Positions 29,813 through 38,498 of a stretch of DNA of 64,000 bases are shown piece by piece (the stretch's first letter is position 1; every line of letters starts with the position of its first letter). The position numbers and the translations under genes are program-made. This DNA comes from Breoghania sp. L-A4 (GTDB lineage: Bacteria > Pseudomonadota > Alphaproteobacteria > Rhizobiales > Stappiaceae): NCBI RefSeq assembly GCF_003432385.1, contig NZ_CP031841.1, forward strand, positions 4,944,501 through 5,008,500, written 5' to 3'. The notes below the pieces were generated by a model. It was given only the letters and a program-made list of their open reading frames with translations, did not search any database and was not told where the DNA came from.

Positions 29813-30085
29813 ATGAACACAAGAGAGCGGATCGAAACAAAGCTGCGCGAGGGCCTCGCGCCCGAGGCGCTGGAGGTGATCGACGAGTCACATTTGCACG
29901 CCGGCCACGCCGGCGCGCGCGAGGGCGGCGAGTCGCATTACCGCGTGCTGGTGCGCGCCGAAGCCTTTGCCGGCAAGAGCCGGCTGGAACGCCATCGCAT
30001 GATCAACGCGTTGCTGGCCGAGGACCTCGCCGGCACCGTTCACGCGCTGGCCATTCGCGCCTCCGCGCCCGGCGAAGCCGGCTGA
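29813..30085 (+). CDS. BolA family protein
   Basis: A 90-residue BolA-like protein. The family pattern is clear: ESHLHAGHAGAREGGESHYRVLVRAEAFAGKSRLERHRMINALLAEDL, cut here into the H..H metal-site histidines near residues 26-29 and 41, and the class helix RLERHR (~59). BolA proteins pair with monothiol glutaredoxins to handle Fe-S clusters. The start at 29813 gives the normal length; the in-frame sequence upstream belongs to the intergenic region. Confidence 0.9.
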   Translation: MNTRERIETKLREGLAPEALEVIDESHLHAGHAGAREGGESHYRVLVRAEAFAGKSRLERHRMINALLAEDLAGTVHALAIRASAPGEAG

Positions 30086-30107
30086 TCGGAGCCTCGGCTG
30101 TTGAACC

Positions 30108-31436
30108 TCAAGGCGTCTCCGCGCGCACCGGTACGTCGCTGCGCGCGGCGACACGCTCCATGCCGTTGCCGTCCAGCGGCATCACCCGCAGCCGCGTGAT
30201 GCGGTTCTTTTCCTTGCGCATCACCGTGAAGCGGAAGCCGTGGAAGGTGAACACCTGCCGCTCCTCGGGGATCATCCGCGCATCGTGGATCACCAGCCCG
30301 GCGATGGTCGTCGCCTCCTCGTCGGGCAGTCGCCAGTCCATCACCCGGTTGAGATCGCGGATCGGCACCGAGCCGTCGGCGATCACCGAGCCGTCTGGCT
30401 GCGGCCGCACGCCTTCCACGACCACATCGTGCTCGTCGGAAATCTCGCCGACGATCTCCTCCAGGATATCCTCCAGCGTCACCAGACCCATCACCTCGCC
30501 GTATTCGTCGACGACCAGGGCGAAATGGCTCTTGCGCTTGAGGAAGCTGTTGAGCTGATCCTGCAGCGAGGTGTTCTCCGGCACGAACCAGGGCGCGGCG
30601 GCGATATCCTCGACGTCGAGCTTCTCGATGTCGCCGCCGCAGGCATTGTAGGCGCGCAGCAAATCCTTGGCGTGCAGCACGCCGACGATGTTGTCCGGCG
30701 CGTCGCGCCACAGCGGCAGCCGCGTGTAGGAGCTCGACAGCACCTCGTCGACCAGCGTCTTGGGCGGCGCGCCGGCGTTCAGCGCATGCATGTTGGTCCG
30801 GTGCACCATAACGTCGGAGACGTCCATGTCAGCCAGATCCAGCAGGCCGCCGAGGCGGTCGCGCTCGGCCTTCACCAGCCCGCCGGTCAGATGCTGCAGA
30901 TCCACCGCGCCGCGCAGCTCCTCGTGCGCCGACAGCACCGCGGTGTTGGCGTCCACATCGACGCCGAAGACGCGCAGCAGACGGCGTACAAAGATCTCGA
31001 TGCCCGCGATTACTGGTCCGAAGACCGCCACCATGACGCGGACGATCGGTGCGACCGACAGCGCGAAACGTTCCGGGTCGCCAATGGCCCAGGTTTTCGG
31101 CAGCACCTCTGAGAACACCAGCACCAACACCGTCATGATCAGCGTGGCGTAGAGGACGCCGGTGTCGCCGAACAACGTCAACAACACGCTCGTAGCCAGC
31201 GACGAGGCGAGGATATTCACCAGGTTGTTGCCCAGCAGCAACGCGCCGATCAGCCGCTCGCGCGACAGGATCAGCTTCGAAACCAGCACGGCGCGGTGAT
31301 CGCCGCTTTTCTCGATCTGGTGGATGCGCGCGCGCGATGCCGCCGTCAGCGCCGTCTCCGAGCCGGAAAAGAAACCCGACATGACCAGCAAAACGACAAT
31401 GCCGGCGATGGTCAGCCAAAGTCCGGGATCCGTCAT
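30108..31436 (-). CDS. HlyC/CorC family protein (CNNM, CBS pair, CorC_HlyC)
   Basis: A 442-residue inner-membrane protein. Residues 1-~190 form the CNNM/DUF21 membrane domain (GFFSGSETALTAASRARIH near residue 22), ~205-325 a CBS pair (VMVHRTNMHALN, FALVVDEYGEVMGLVTLEDILEEIVGE), and ~340-425 the CorC_HlyC domain. Such proteins are linked to magnesium and cobalt efflux; older annotations call them hemolysins. It overlaps the aroB stop by four bases, suggesting coupling. Confidence 0.9.
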   Translation of the reverse strand: MTDPGLWLTIAGIVVLLVMSGFFSGSETALTAASRARIHQIEKSGDHRAVLVSKLILSRERLIGALLLGNNLVNILASSLATSVLLTLFGDTGVLYATLIMTVLVLVFSEVLPKTWAIGDPERFALSVAPIVRVMVAVFGPVIAGIEIFVRRLLRVFGVDVDANTAVLSAHEELRGAVDLQHLTGGLVKAERDRLGGLLDLADMDVSDVMVHRTNMHALNAGAPPKTLVDEVLSSSYTRLPLWRDAPDNIVGVLHAKDLLRAYNACGGDIEKLDVEDIAAAPWFVPENTSLQDQLNSFLKRKSHFALVVDEYGEVMGLVTLEDILEEIVGEISDEHDVVVEGVRPQPDGSVIADGSVPIRDLNRVMDWRLPDEEATTIAGLVIHDARMIPEERQVFTFHGFRFTVMRKEKNRITRLRVMPLDGNGMERVAARSDVPVRAETP

Positions 31437-32587
31437 GATGGATGCATCTCCTCGAGGAATGCCGCGACGCGCGCCGGATCGACGCCCGTCTCGACGAAGG
31501 ATTGTCCGATACCGCGGGTCAGAATGAAGGTCAGCGCGCCGCGCGAGACCTTCTTGTCCTGCGCGATGCTGTCCATCAGCGCCGCCACCGGCGGCAGCTG
31601 GCCCGGAATCTGCTGCATGTGCACCGGAAGGCCGATGGCGCTCAGGTGACGCTCGACCCGCGCCACATCGTCTTCAGGGCACAGCCCCAGTTCGGCGGAA
31701 AACCGGTGCGCCAGGCTCATGCCGATCGCAACGCCTTCGCCGTGCACCAGCAAGGCGCCGTCGTAGCCGACGGCCGCCTCCAGCGCGTGGCCAAAGGTGT
31801 GCCCCAGATTGAGCAGCGCGCGTCGTCCCGCCTCGCGTTCGTCAGCGGCGACAACGCTCGCCTTGGCGCGGCAGGACCGGGCGATCGCCTCGATCCGCGC
31901 CGGGCCGCCGTCGAAAATCCCGCGCCAGTTCTCCTCCAGCCAGACGAAAAACTCCGGATCGTCGATCAGCCCGTATTTGGCGACCTCGGCATAGCCGGCG
32001 CGAAAGTCGCGTTCGGTGAGCGTATCGAGCGTGTCGGTGTCCGCCAGCACCAGCGCCGGCTGGTTGAAGACGCCGATGAGATTCTTGCCGAACCGCGTGT
32101 TGATGCCTGTCTTGCCGCCCACCGAGCTGTCCACCTGGGCCAGCAGTGTCGTGGGAACCTGCACGAAGGTCATGCCGCGGCGCACGACGCCTGCGACGAA
32201 CCCTGCCAGATCGCCGACGACGCCGCCGCCAAGCGCCACGATCACATCGTTGCGCTCGAGTCGGGCGGCCAGCACCTGATCGCAGACGTCCTGGAACGTG
32301 GCGAAGCTCTTCGACCCCTCGCCCGGCTTGACCATGATCACCGTGGAAGTAAGGCCCGCCGCATCCGTGCCGCGGACGAAGGCGTCCAGATGATGCCGCG
32401 CCACATTGCTGTCGGTGACGATCGCCAGCCGTGCGTCGGGAAATTTTTCAGCCAGATTCGCGCCGGCCTCACTGATGAGTCCGGGGCCGATCAGGATATC
32501 GTATCCGCGATCGCCCAGTTCAACCCGCACCCGCTCGTGTTTGTCGGTATCTGCCGCCAGATCCATCATGAATGTCCGTCTTTTCAT
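31433..32587 (-). CDS. aroB: 3-dehydroquinate synthase
   Basis: The second shikimate-pathway enzyme, which converts DAHP to 3-dehydroquinate. 384 residues from the ATG at 32587 or slightly fewer from the ATGs at 32569/32566. The NAD site VALGGGVVGDLAGFVAG, QVPTTLLAQVDSSVGGKTGIN, and the metal-binding LLNLGHTFGHALE and LVHGEGVAIGM segments are all present. It lies about 20 bases downstream of aroK, the normal order, and overlaps the CorC-like gene. The exact start is unclear because no candidate has a good ribosome site. Confidence 0.95.
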   Translation of the reverse strand: MKRRTFMMDLAADTDKHERVRVELGDRGYDILIGPGLISEAGANLAEKFPDARLAIVTDSNVARHHLDAFVRGTDAAGLTSTVIMVKPGEGSKSFATFQDVCDQVLAARLERNDVIVALGGGVVGDLAGFVAGVVRRGMTFVQVPTTLLAQVDSSVGGKTGINTRFGKNLIGVFNQPALVLADTDTLDTLTERDFRAGYAEVAKYGLIDDPEFFVWLEENWRGIFDGGPARIEAIARSCRAKASVVAADEREAGRRALLNLGHTFGHALEAAVGYDGALLVHGEGVAIGMSLAHRFSAELGLCPEDDVARVERHLSAIGLPVHMQQIPGQLPPVAALMDSIAQDKKVSRGALTFILTRGIGQSFVETGVDPARVAAFLEEMHPS

Positions 32588-32607
32588 CAAGGTGCATCGA
32601 GCCGGTA

Positions 32608-33189
32608 TCAGATCGCGGGGCCGGCCTCGGGATGCGCCGCGAAATAGTCATCCAGCCCCGCCAGGATCTCGTCGACGATGACCTCGTGCGGCACATCGCG
32701 CGAGATCACCGTGACATCGGCTTGCGCGTAGACCGGATCGCGTTCCGCAAGCAGCTTGCGCATGACACCTTCCGGATCCGGATTTTGCAACAGCGGACGC
32801 GACGTCCTGCGGCTGACGCGTGCGAAAAGGGTCTCGAAATCCCCCTTCAGCCAAACGGATACGCCGCGTTCGGCAATATTGGCGCGCGTCTGCGCGTTCA
32901 TGAAGGCGCCGCCGCCGGTCGCCAGCACCCGGGGCGGCTGTCCGAGCAGACGGGCTATGACCCGCCGTTCTCCGGCGCGGAAATAGTCCTCGCCGTGACG
33001 GGCGAAGATCTCCGGTACGGTCAGATTGGCGGCTTCCTCGATTTCGTGATCGGCGTCGACGAAGGGGATCTTCAGCCGCGCGGCCAATTGGCGTCCCACA
33101 CTGGTCTTGCCGCAGCCCATCATGCCGACGAGCACGATCGAGCGCGCGCCGAGGCGCTCCCGCAACCGGTCCGGGTCGCGATCGTGCAT
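32608..33189 (-). CDS. aroK: Shikimate kinase
   Basis: Phosphorylates shikimate in the aromatic amino acid pathway. With the ATG at 33189 the protein is 193 residues. The Walker A loop is VGMMGCGKTSVG near residue 24, FVDADHEIE carries the Walker B-type Asp, and TGGGAFMN and SRRTSRPLLQ are shikimate and lid segments. The frame continues to a TTG at 33273, adding 28 poorly conserved residues; either start is possible. It forms an operon with aroB. Confidence 0.93.
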   Translation of the reverse strand: MHDRDPDRLRERLGARSIVLVGMMGCGKTSVGRQLAARLKIPFVDADHEIEEAANLTVPEIFARHGEDYFRAGERRVIARLLGQPPRVLATGGGAFMNAQTRANIAERGVSVWLKGDFETLFARVSRRTSRPLLQNPDPEGVMRKLLAERDPVYAQADVTVISRDVPHEVIVDEILAGLDDYFAAHPEAGPAI

Positions 33190-33400
33190 CGCTGGCTGCG
33201 CCGCTTGGCCACTGCGGCTTTGAGAAAAGTTCACGCGGACTGTCTCCTGGGCATCGTGCCGAAGCTCAGCCAAGCTTTGAGCGTATGCGCCGCACCCCTG
33301 TCAAGCGTGGCGGGGCGATGCGGCCTTGTCAGGATCGCCCCGATGAACGAAAAAGACACGCGACGATAACATCGAACCGGAGCGCGTTCCGGTGCAGCAG

Positions 33401-33562
33401 ATGGAATCCCGGACGGACATGCCGACACTCACGCGATACCTGTTCTTGCTGATCGTGCTTGGCGGCTGCGGCTATGGGGTGCTCTACGCGCTGGCGAACT
33501 TCGTCGAGCCCACGCCGCGCCAGATCACCGTGCGCCTGCCGGTCGACCGGCTGTACCGCTGA
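33401..33562 (+). CDS. Small single-span membrane protein upstream of xerD
   Basis: A 53-residue frame from ATG 33401 to TGA 33562; an alternative ATG at 33419, preceded by CGGACGGAC, gives 47 residues. One hydrophobic segment (YLFLLIVLGGCGYGVLYALA) is followed by FVEPTPRQITVRLPVDRLYR, cut here into a short periplasmic tail. I recall small proteins with the same FVEP-P-R pattern at this position in other Hyphomicrobiales, so it is likely real. Function unknown. It is divergent from aroK and precedes xerD by 66 bases. Confidence 0.72.
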   Translation: MESRTDMPTLTRYLFLLIVLGGCGYGVLYALANFVEPTPRQITVRLPVDRLYR

Positions 33563-33628
33563 GCTGACCGGCCGCGACGGCGCGAGGCGGCCCCGATATC
33601 ACGACGGCGCGACGGCGCCACTGTCCGC

Positions 33629-34591
33629 ATGGGATCTGGCGGAATGCGCGAAGGCCACCACTCAGAGGCGTTTCTGGAGATGCTCGCGGTGGAGCGCGGC
33701 GCGGCCATCAACACGCTCGACAGCTACCGCCGCGATCTCGAGGATTTCGGCAGCTTCATCGCGACCTTCGGCCGGGCAGCGCATGAAGCCGAAAGCGCCG
33801 ACATCGCCGCCTACATGCGCGATCTCACCCAACGCGGTTTCGCCGCCAGTTCCCAGGCCCGGCGGCTCTCCGCGCTCAGGCAGTTCTTCAAGTTCCTGTA
33901 TGGCGAAGGCATCCGCAAGGACGACCCCTCTTCCACCATCGCGGCTCCCAAGGGCCGCCAGTCGCTGCCGGGCGTGCTCACCGAGGCCGAGGTCGACCGG
34001 CTGATCGAATCCGCCCGCTTCAACGCGTCGATCGATGGCGAGAGCGCGGCGCGGCGCCTGCGCGCCGCCCGCCTCTATACAATGCTCGAAGTGCTCTATG
34101 CCACGGGTCTGAGGGTGTCCGAGCTGGTGGCCTTGCCGCTGCGTGCGGCAAGCCACGGCGCGCGCATGCTGATGGTGCGCGGCAAGGGAGGACGCGAACG
34201 CATGGTGCCGCTGTCCGACCGCGCGCACGAGGCCATGATCCGGTACACCGAGTTGCGCCGCACCGAGGCCGCCTATGCGGACAGCCCGTGGCTGTTTCCC
34301 TCCTTTGGCGAAAGCGGCCATTTCAGCCGCCAGGCCTTCGCCCGCGACCTCAAGGCGCTGGCCCGCGACGTGGGCATCGCGTCGGCCAGTGTTTCGCCGC
34401 ATGTGCTGCGCCACGCCTTCGCCAGCCACTTGCTGCAAAACGGCGCCGATCTGAGGATCGTGCAGCAATTGCTGGGCCATGCCGACATCTCGACGACCCA
34501 GATCTACACCCATGTGCTGGACGAGAGATTGAAACAGCTGGTCCAGACGCACCATCCGCTTGCGGAAAAACGTCCGGTTTCAAAGACCTAG
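33629..34591 (+). CDS. xerD: Site-specific tyrosine recombinase XerD
   Basis: A ~320-residue tyrosine recombinase that with XerC resolves chromosome dimers at dif near the division septum. The N-terminal SAM-like core-binding domain covers ~10-100. The catalytic residues are visible: R in GLRVSEL (~163), K in [12 protein letters not shown] (~190), H-x-x-R in [12 protein letters not shown] (~258), H in [11 protein letters not shown] (~284) and the nucleophile Y in IYTHV (~293). The true start may be the second Met ([10 protein letters not shown], 33644). Confidence 0.94.
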   Translation: MGSGGMREGHHSEAFLEMLAVERGAAINTLDSYRRDLEDFGSFIATFGRAAHEAESADIAAYMRDLTQRGFAASSQARRLSALRQFFKFLYGEGIRKDDPSSTIAAPKGRQSLPGVLTEAEVDRLIESARFNASIDGESAARRLRAARLYTMLEVLYATGLRVSELVALPLRAASHGARMLMVRGKGGRERMVPLSDRAHEAMIRYTELRRTEAAYADSPWLFPSFGESGHFSRQAFARDLKALARDVGIASASVSPHVLRHAFASHLLQNGADLRIVQQLLGHADISTTQIYTHVLDERLKQLVQTHHPLAEKRPVSKT

Positions 34592-34739
34592 GGCGCCACC
34601 TGTTCGTGCGGACGACGCAACACTATCGTAAGCTTTGCTGACATAAAATCGCTCCCGCTACCCGAACTCACAATTCCAACGCCCGTGGCGCGGTCCCGGG
34701 CCTGTATACCCATGACGGCATCAAGGGGCTGGTCGAGGC

Positions 34740-35717
34740 ATGAGCGAACATGTTGCGGTCGTTTTCGGCGGCGCGGGCTTTATCGGCACGCATCTGCTCC
34801 GGTCCCTGGTCGCTGACGGGCGCCACACTGTTGTCATCAGCGCCGACATCAAGGATCCCGCGCGCACCGTCGAAGGCGTCGACTACCGCTACTGCGACGT
34901 CCGCCAGCCGATTGATGCGGCCGCCATCGGTCATGCCGACACAATCTACAACCTCGCCGCCGTCCACACGACGCCGGGTCACGAGGAATGGGAGTACTAC
35001 TGGACCAACGTGCTCGGCGCGACGCATGTCTGCGACTACGCCCGCGCCGTGGGCGCGCCGCGCATGGTCTTCACAAGCTCGATTTCCGTCTATGGCCCGT
35101 GTGAGACGGCGAAGGACGAAACCTCCAGGCTCGAGCCCAATTCCGGCTATGGCCGTTCGAAATTCCAGGCCGAGGAAATCCACCGCGCGTGGCTGCACTC
35201 AGGCGACGGCCGCCGCCTGCGCATCGTGCGTCCTGCCGTGGTCTTCGGCCCCGGCGAAGGCGGCAATTTTACCCGCCTCGCCGGCCTGCTGAAGAAGCGC
35301 CGGTTCCTCTATCCCGGCCGCAAGGACACCATCAAGGCCTGCGGCTACGTCGGCGAACTGGTGCGGATGCTCGACTACGCGCTTGAGCGCGACGAGGCCG
35401 AGCTCACCTTCAACTTCGCCTACCCCGAACGCTATACCACCGAGGACATCTGCCGCGCCTTCCACACGGTGGCCGGAACGCCCATGCCGCCGGGCGTGAT
35501 GCCGCTGCCCGTCATGCTGATGGGCGGTCTGGCGTTCGAGGTGCTGGGCACGCTCGGCTACAAGACCTCGGTCAATCGCGCCCGCGTTCTCAAGCTCGTC
35601 AACTCGACCAATATCGTGCCCAAAGTGATGCCCGCGCTGGGCTACGCCTATGAGACCGATCTCGAGGAAGCGCTGCGCCGCTGGCAGGCGGCGGATCCGG
35701 CCGGCGACTTCGTCTGA
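34740..35717 (+). CDS. NAD-dependent epimerase/dehydratase (extended SDR)
   Basis: A 325-residue extended short-chain dehydrogenase/reductase. The Rossmann motif VVFGGAGFIGTHL sits at the N-terminus, NLAAVH and SSISVYGPCE follow, and the catalytic YGRSK lies near residue 140. FNFAYPERYTTEDICRAFHTVAG is typical of the nucleotide-sugar branch. It most likely changes a UDP- or GDP-sugar for surface glycans, but the substrate is unknown. The frame opens slightly upstream of the chosen ATG, which begins the Rossmann strand. Confidence 0.87.
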   Translation: MSEHVAVVFGGAGFIGTHLLRSLVADGRHTVVISADIKDPARTVEGVDYRYCDVRQPIDAAAIGHADTIYNLAAVHTTPGHEEWEYYWTNVLGATHVCDYARAVGAPRMVFTSSISVYGPCETAKDETSRLEPNSGYGRSKFQAEEIHRAWLHSGDGRRLRIVRPAVVFGPGEGGNFTRLAGLLKKRRFLYPGRKDTIKACGYVGELVRMLDYALERDEAELTFNFAYPERYTTEDICRAFHTVAGTPMPPGVMPLPVMLMGGLAFEVLGTLGYKTSVNRARVLKLVNSTNIVPKVMPALGYAYETDLEEALRRWQAADPAGDFV

Positions 35718-35806
35718 TCCGCGCTACCGACGTGACACCCGGGATTGGCGCGCGGCGGTCGCAACGTGATAGATACGCGTGATCCTGTACTCACGGCGAG
35801 CGAGCC

Positions 35807-36214
35807 ATGACGCAATGCCCCTGCCGGTCCGGCGAGACCTTTGACGCCTGCTGCGGCCGCTTCCTCTCCCGCGCGGAACTGCCTGAGACGGCAGAACAGT
35901 TGATGCGCTCGCGCTATGCGGCCTTCGTCCGACGCGACATCGCTTATCTCAAGGAAACGCTCTGGCCGAAATTCCAGAAGACCCTGGATACCGCGGGCCT
36001 TGCGGCCTGGGCGGAACAAAAGCAGTGGGTCGGGCTGGAAATCCTCAAGACCGGCGCCGGCGGCCCCGCCGACAAGCTCGGCATGGTGCTGTTTGTCGCC
36101 CGCTCACTTGAAGGCGGCGAGATCCGCGAGCACCGCGAATACAGCCTGTTCCGCAAGAAGAACAAGCGCTGGTATTACGTCGGCGCCGAAAAGGACGTGA
36201 TGCTGCCGGGCTGA
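35807..36214 (+). CDS. YchJ family protein with SEC-C motif
   Basis: A 135-residue protein. It starts with a zinc-binding SEC-C motif, CPCRSGETFDACCGRF, followed by a cystatin-like YchJ domain (EQLMRSRYAAFVRRDIAYL to KRWYYVGAEKD). YchJ proteins are common and of unknown function. The second SEC-C motif seen in longer YchJ members is absent. It converges with the ATP-grasp gene; about 95 bases separate the stops. Confidence 0.88.
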   Translation: MTQCPCRSGETFDACCGRFLSRAELPETAEQLMRSRYAAFVRRDIAYLKETLWPKFQKTLDTAGLAAWAEQKQWVGLEILKTGAGGPADKLGMVLFVARSLEGGEIREHREYSLFRKKNKRWYYVGAEKDVMLPG

Positions 36215-36310
36215 ATGCGACAAGCGGGCGGCCGGAAGTGCCTCCCCTCCCGGGGCGCGGCCGAAGGTTGCACGCCACGGCAACAGCCTCGCGCGTCGAT
36301 CGCAACAGGC

Positions 36311-37215
36311 TCATTTTCGTGCCATCAGCCAGTCGATCATCGCCGCGCAGAGTGCGCCCCGAGCGACCTCATCGAAGGCGGCGAACATCGGCCCGGAATT
36401 GACCTCCATGAATCGCAAATCGCCATCGTCTGCGGTCTTCAGATCGAAGGCGCAGAAATCGAGACCGAGATCGGCGGCAAGCGCGGCGAGTTTTTTCGCA
36501 AGCAGCCCGTCAAGCGCGCTCGCACCGCGATAGACAATGCTGTGATTGCGCCCTGCGCGGTAGTCGAGATCATCGGAAACGATTTCGAAGACATGGGGCG
36601 CGCTGCCGACGAAAAAGACGCGCAATTCGGGGTAACGCAGCTTCTCCTGCACGAAAGCAGGCACCGGTGCGCGCCCATCATGCCAGTCGGTTTGTGCGTC
36701 CGCCGCGGTTGCATCCAACGTATAGGCGCCACCGGCGACCGGCTTGACGATCGCCGGACCCTCGGCCATCGCGGTTGAAAGCGTCTCGCGTTCGTTGGTG
36801 ACCCGGGTTTTCGGAATGGCGAGGCCATACGCGCGCGCTGCCGTCAGAATAAGGCTCTTGTGGCCGCAGGCGGCGCTCATGGTCCGGTTGAACTGACGGA
36901 TTGTGTCGTGTGACTGGCACCAGCCCCGAGCGCAGAGAACCACGCCTGCGCCCGGTCGATGGCGCCGGCGGCCTGCGGGACCGAGAAGACGTCGTAGCGC
37001 TGGAAGGCCGCGGCGCAGACAAGCGGCCTGCCTGCGACAGTCATCTCGCCCGTCTCCAGATCCCAGCTCAGCGCCGGTTCGCTTTCCGCGTCGTGCAGCA
37101 CGGCGTGAACCATCACGCCCGCCGTCCGGGCCGCGGCGGCGAGCGCATGCAAATTGGGATCGCGCGCGCCGCCGGATATCAGCAGCGCGCCGTCGTCTCC
37201 CGGTCTCACCGCCAT
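36311..37215 (-). CDS. Graspetide-type ATP-grasp ligase (frameshifted)
   Basis: An ATP-grasp ligase of the MvdC/MvdD-like group, predicted to join side chains of the adjacent precursor through ester or amide bonds. It is read here in two frames. Residues 1-~97 start at ATG 37215; the rest continues one base shifted from about 36923-36927, giving ~301 residues if one base is restored. A Lys-bearing strand AIVKPVAGG (~165) and the metal-binding LRFMEVNSGPMFAAFD (~275) match ATP-grasp ligases of the microviridin/graspetide type. Its ATG directly abuts the precursor stop (TGAATG), so the two are translationally coupled. The break is at a GGGGC run and could be a sequencing error. Confidence 0.82.
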
Positions 37216-38137
37216 TCAGCGGCGCCCGAAGGGATTGCGGAGGCCCAGGTCGGCCAGCCAGTTTTCGCCGAAGGGCGGCTTGGGATCGTCGACCGTGGGG
37301 CTTGTCTCGCCCACGGGTGATTTCTCCTCGCCAACGGCAAACGTCGTCGGGCCTTCTTCACCAAACGCCGGCGTGGTGCCCCACCCTCCTCGCCGAACGC
37401 CAATGTCGTGGGATGCGGCCCCTCCTCACCGAGCGCCAGTGTCGTGGGGTGCGGCCCCTCTTCGCCGAGCGCCAGCGTGGTCATCTGGGGGCCTTCTTCC
37501 CCGATCGCAAGCGTGGTGGGGCCCTCCTCACCGAAGACCAGTGTGGTGACGGGTCCGCTTTCCTCCCCAGCGCCAGCGTGGTCACAGCGCCCTGGCGGCC
37601 GCCATCTTCCTCGCCGGTGGCCATGGTGGTCGGCCCGCCGCCATCCTCCTCCCCCGTGGCCATGGTCGTGGGCCCGGCGCGGGAGCGCTGGGCCGCAAGC
37701 CCTTCCTCCTCGCCTGTGGCCATGGTGGTGAGATCACCGCCGTCTTCTTCACCGGTCGCCATGGTGGTGACACCGCCGGCCTCCTCGCCGATGGCGAGCG
37801 TGGTGGGTCCTGGCCCCGCCACGCCCAGGAAGCGGATCATGTCGTTGGTGCGGGAGAAGACGCGCACCGCAACAATTCTCTCGACGTCCTTCTCGACGAC
37901 GAGAACCGCGCAGATGGGCGTGAGCACGGGCAGGGAGATCTCCGATGGCGGCTGGGCCACGAACTCCAGATCGAGGATGCCGTCGGGTGACAGCGTCTTT
38001 TCAAGCGGCACCAGCGCGGGCGCGCTCCAGTCCGATGAGGTGGTCAACCCGTGCGCAGTGACGACAAGTTGCGGCGGATTGGTCTTGTTCAGATGCAGGG
38101 TGAGATCGACGATCGCATAAATCTTCATCTTCGCCAT
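37216..38137 (-). CDS. Multi-repeat graspetide precursor with TTxxxxEE motifs (two frameshifts)
   Basis: A leftward gene starting at ATG 38137 behind a strong GGGAGG site. With one base restored at 37565-37568 and one at 37379-37382 (both CCCC on the plus strand) it encodes ~307 residues. Residues 1-~111 are a non-repetitive, beta-rich region. Residues 112-272 hold 13 TTxxxxEE motifs (TTLAIGEE, four TTMATGEE, TTLALGEE, TTLVFGEE, TTLAFGEE, TTPAFGEE, TTFAVGEE and repeats), separated by Gly/Pro-rich linkers. A ~35-residue tail ends in PFGENWLADLGLRNPFGRR. TTxxxxEE is the core motif of plesiocin-type graspetides, in which Thr and Glu side chains are joined by ester bonds. No cysteine-rich or signal sequence is seen. 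Confidence 0.85.
37324..37804 (-). repeat. Tandem repeat tract encoding 13 TTxxxxEE units
   Basis: Coding repeats of 24-60 bases inside the graspetide precursor. Repeats 2-5 (GCCATGGT-rich on the plus strand, 37605-37770) encode identical TTMATGEE cores and look like the youngest duplications. Repeats 6-13 encode hydrophobic TT-L/P/F-x-x-GEE cores; 9 and 10 are nearly identical, with the same GPHP linker. Unit length varies through the linkers, so this is coding repetition, not a fixed-length satellite. Confidence 0.85.
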
Positions 38138-38498
38138 GGAAAACCTCCCGAATACACAATTCAAAAAAGTGCCAGATGTGAAAATGAACAACTCACTCTA
38201 CGTCAATTTTGAGTTTCGGACAACAGCGCGAAGCAAGGCGGCACGCACAGGCCCAACGCAACTGTTGCAGCAAGGCGTTGATCTTACAAAAGTATTGATG
38301 GGCGGAAGCAACACCTCCAGAATCTCGTCCTCCCGCGCGCCGGGTGCAATCCTTCCGGCGTCGATGCAGGACGCCCGAAATACGCGCACGGCCCTGTCCA
38401 AGGCGCCGCGTCAGGCCGCACGCGGCGCTGCCGCATTCCCGCTCTCGTAAAATTTACCATCGCGGCCCGCGCGCCGGCGACGGAAAATTAAGCCACGA
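38138..38498. other. Divergent intergenic region between graspetide precursor and flippase
   Basis: About 360 bases, less GC-rich than its flanks near 38150-38220. For the leftward precursor a TTGACG hexamer (complement of 38201-38206) lies ~65 bases before the ATG and could be a -35, though no good -10 follows at 17 bases. The rightward flippase promoter must also be here. No further gene is supported. Confidence 0.4.

Noticed and set aside
37324-37804. CRISPR-like direct repeats
   Set aside because: Repeat units vary in length and keep a reading frame with TTxxxxEE cores; there are no uniform repeats or unique spacers.
36903-38120. A 405-codon plus-strand Ser/Pro/Arg-rich frame over the graspetide locus
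   Set aside because: It is the antisense of repeat DNA. The minus strand has a strong ribosome site, coupled genes and meaningful motifs.
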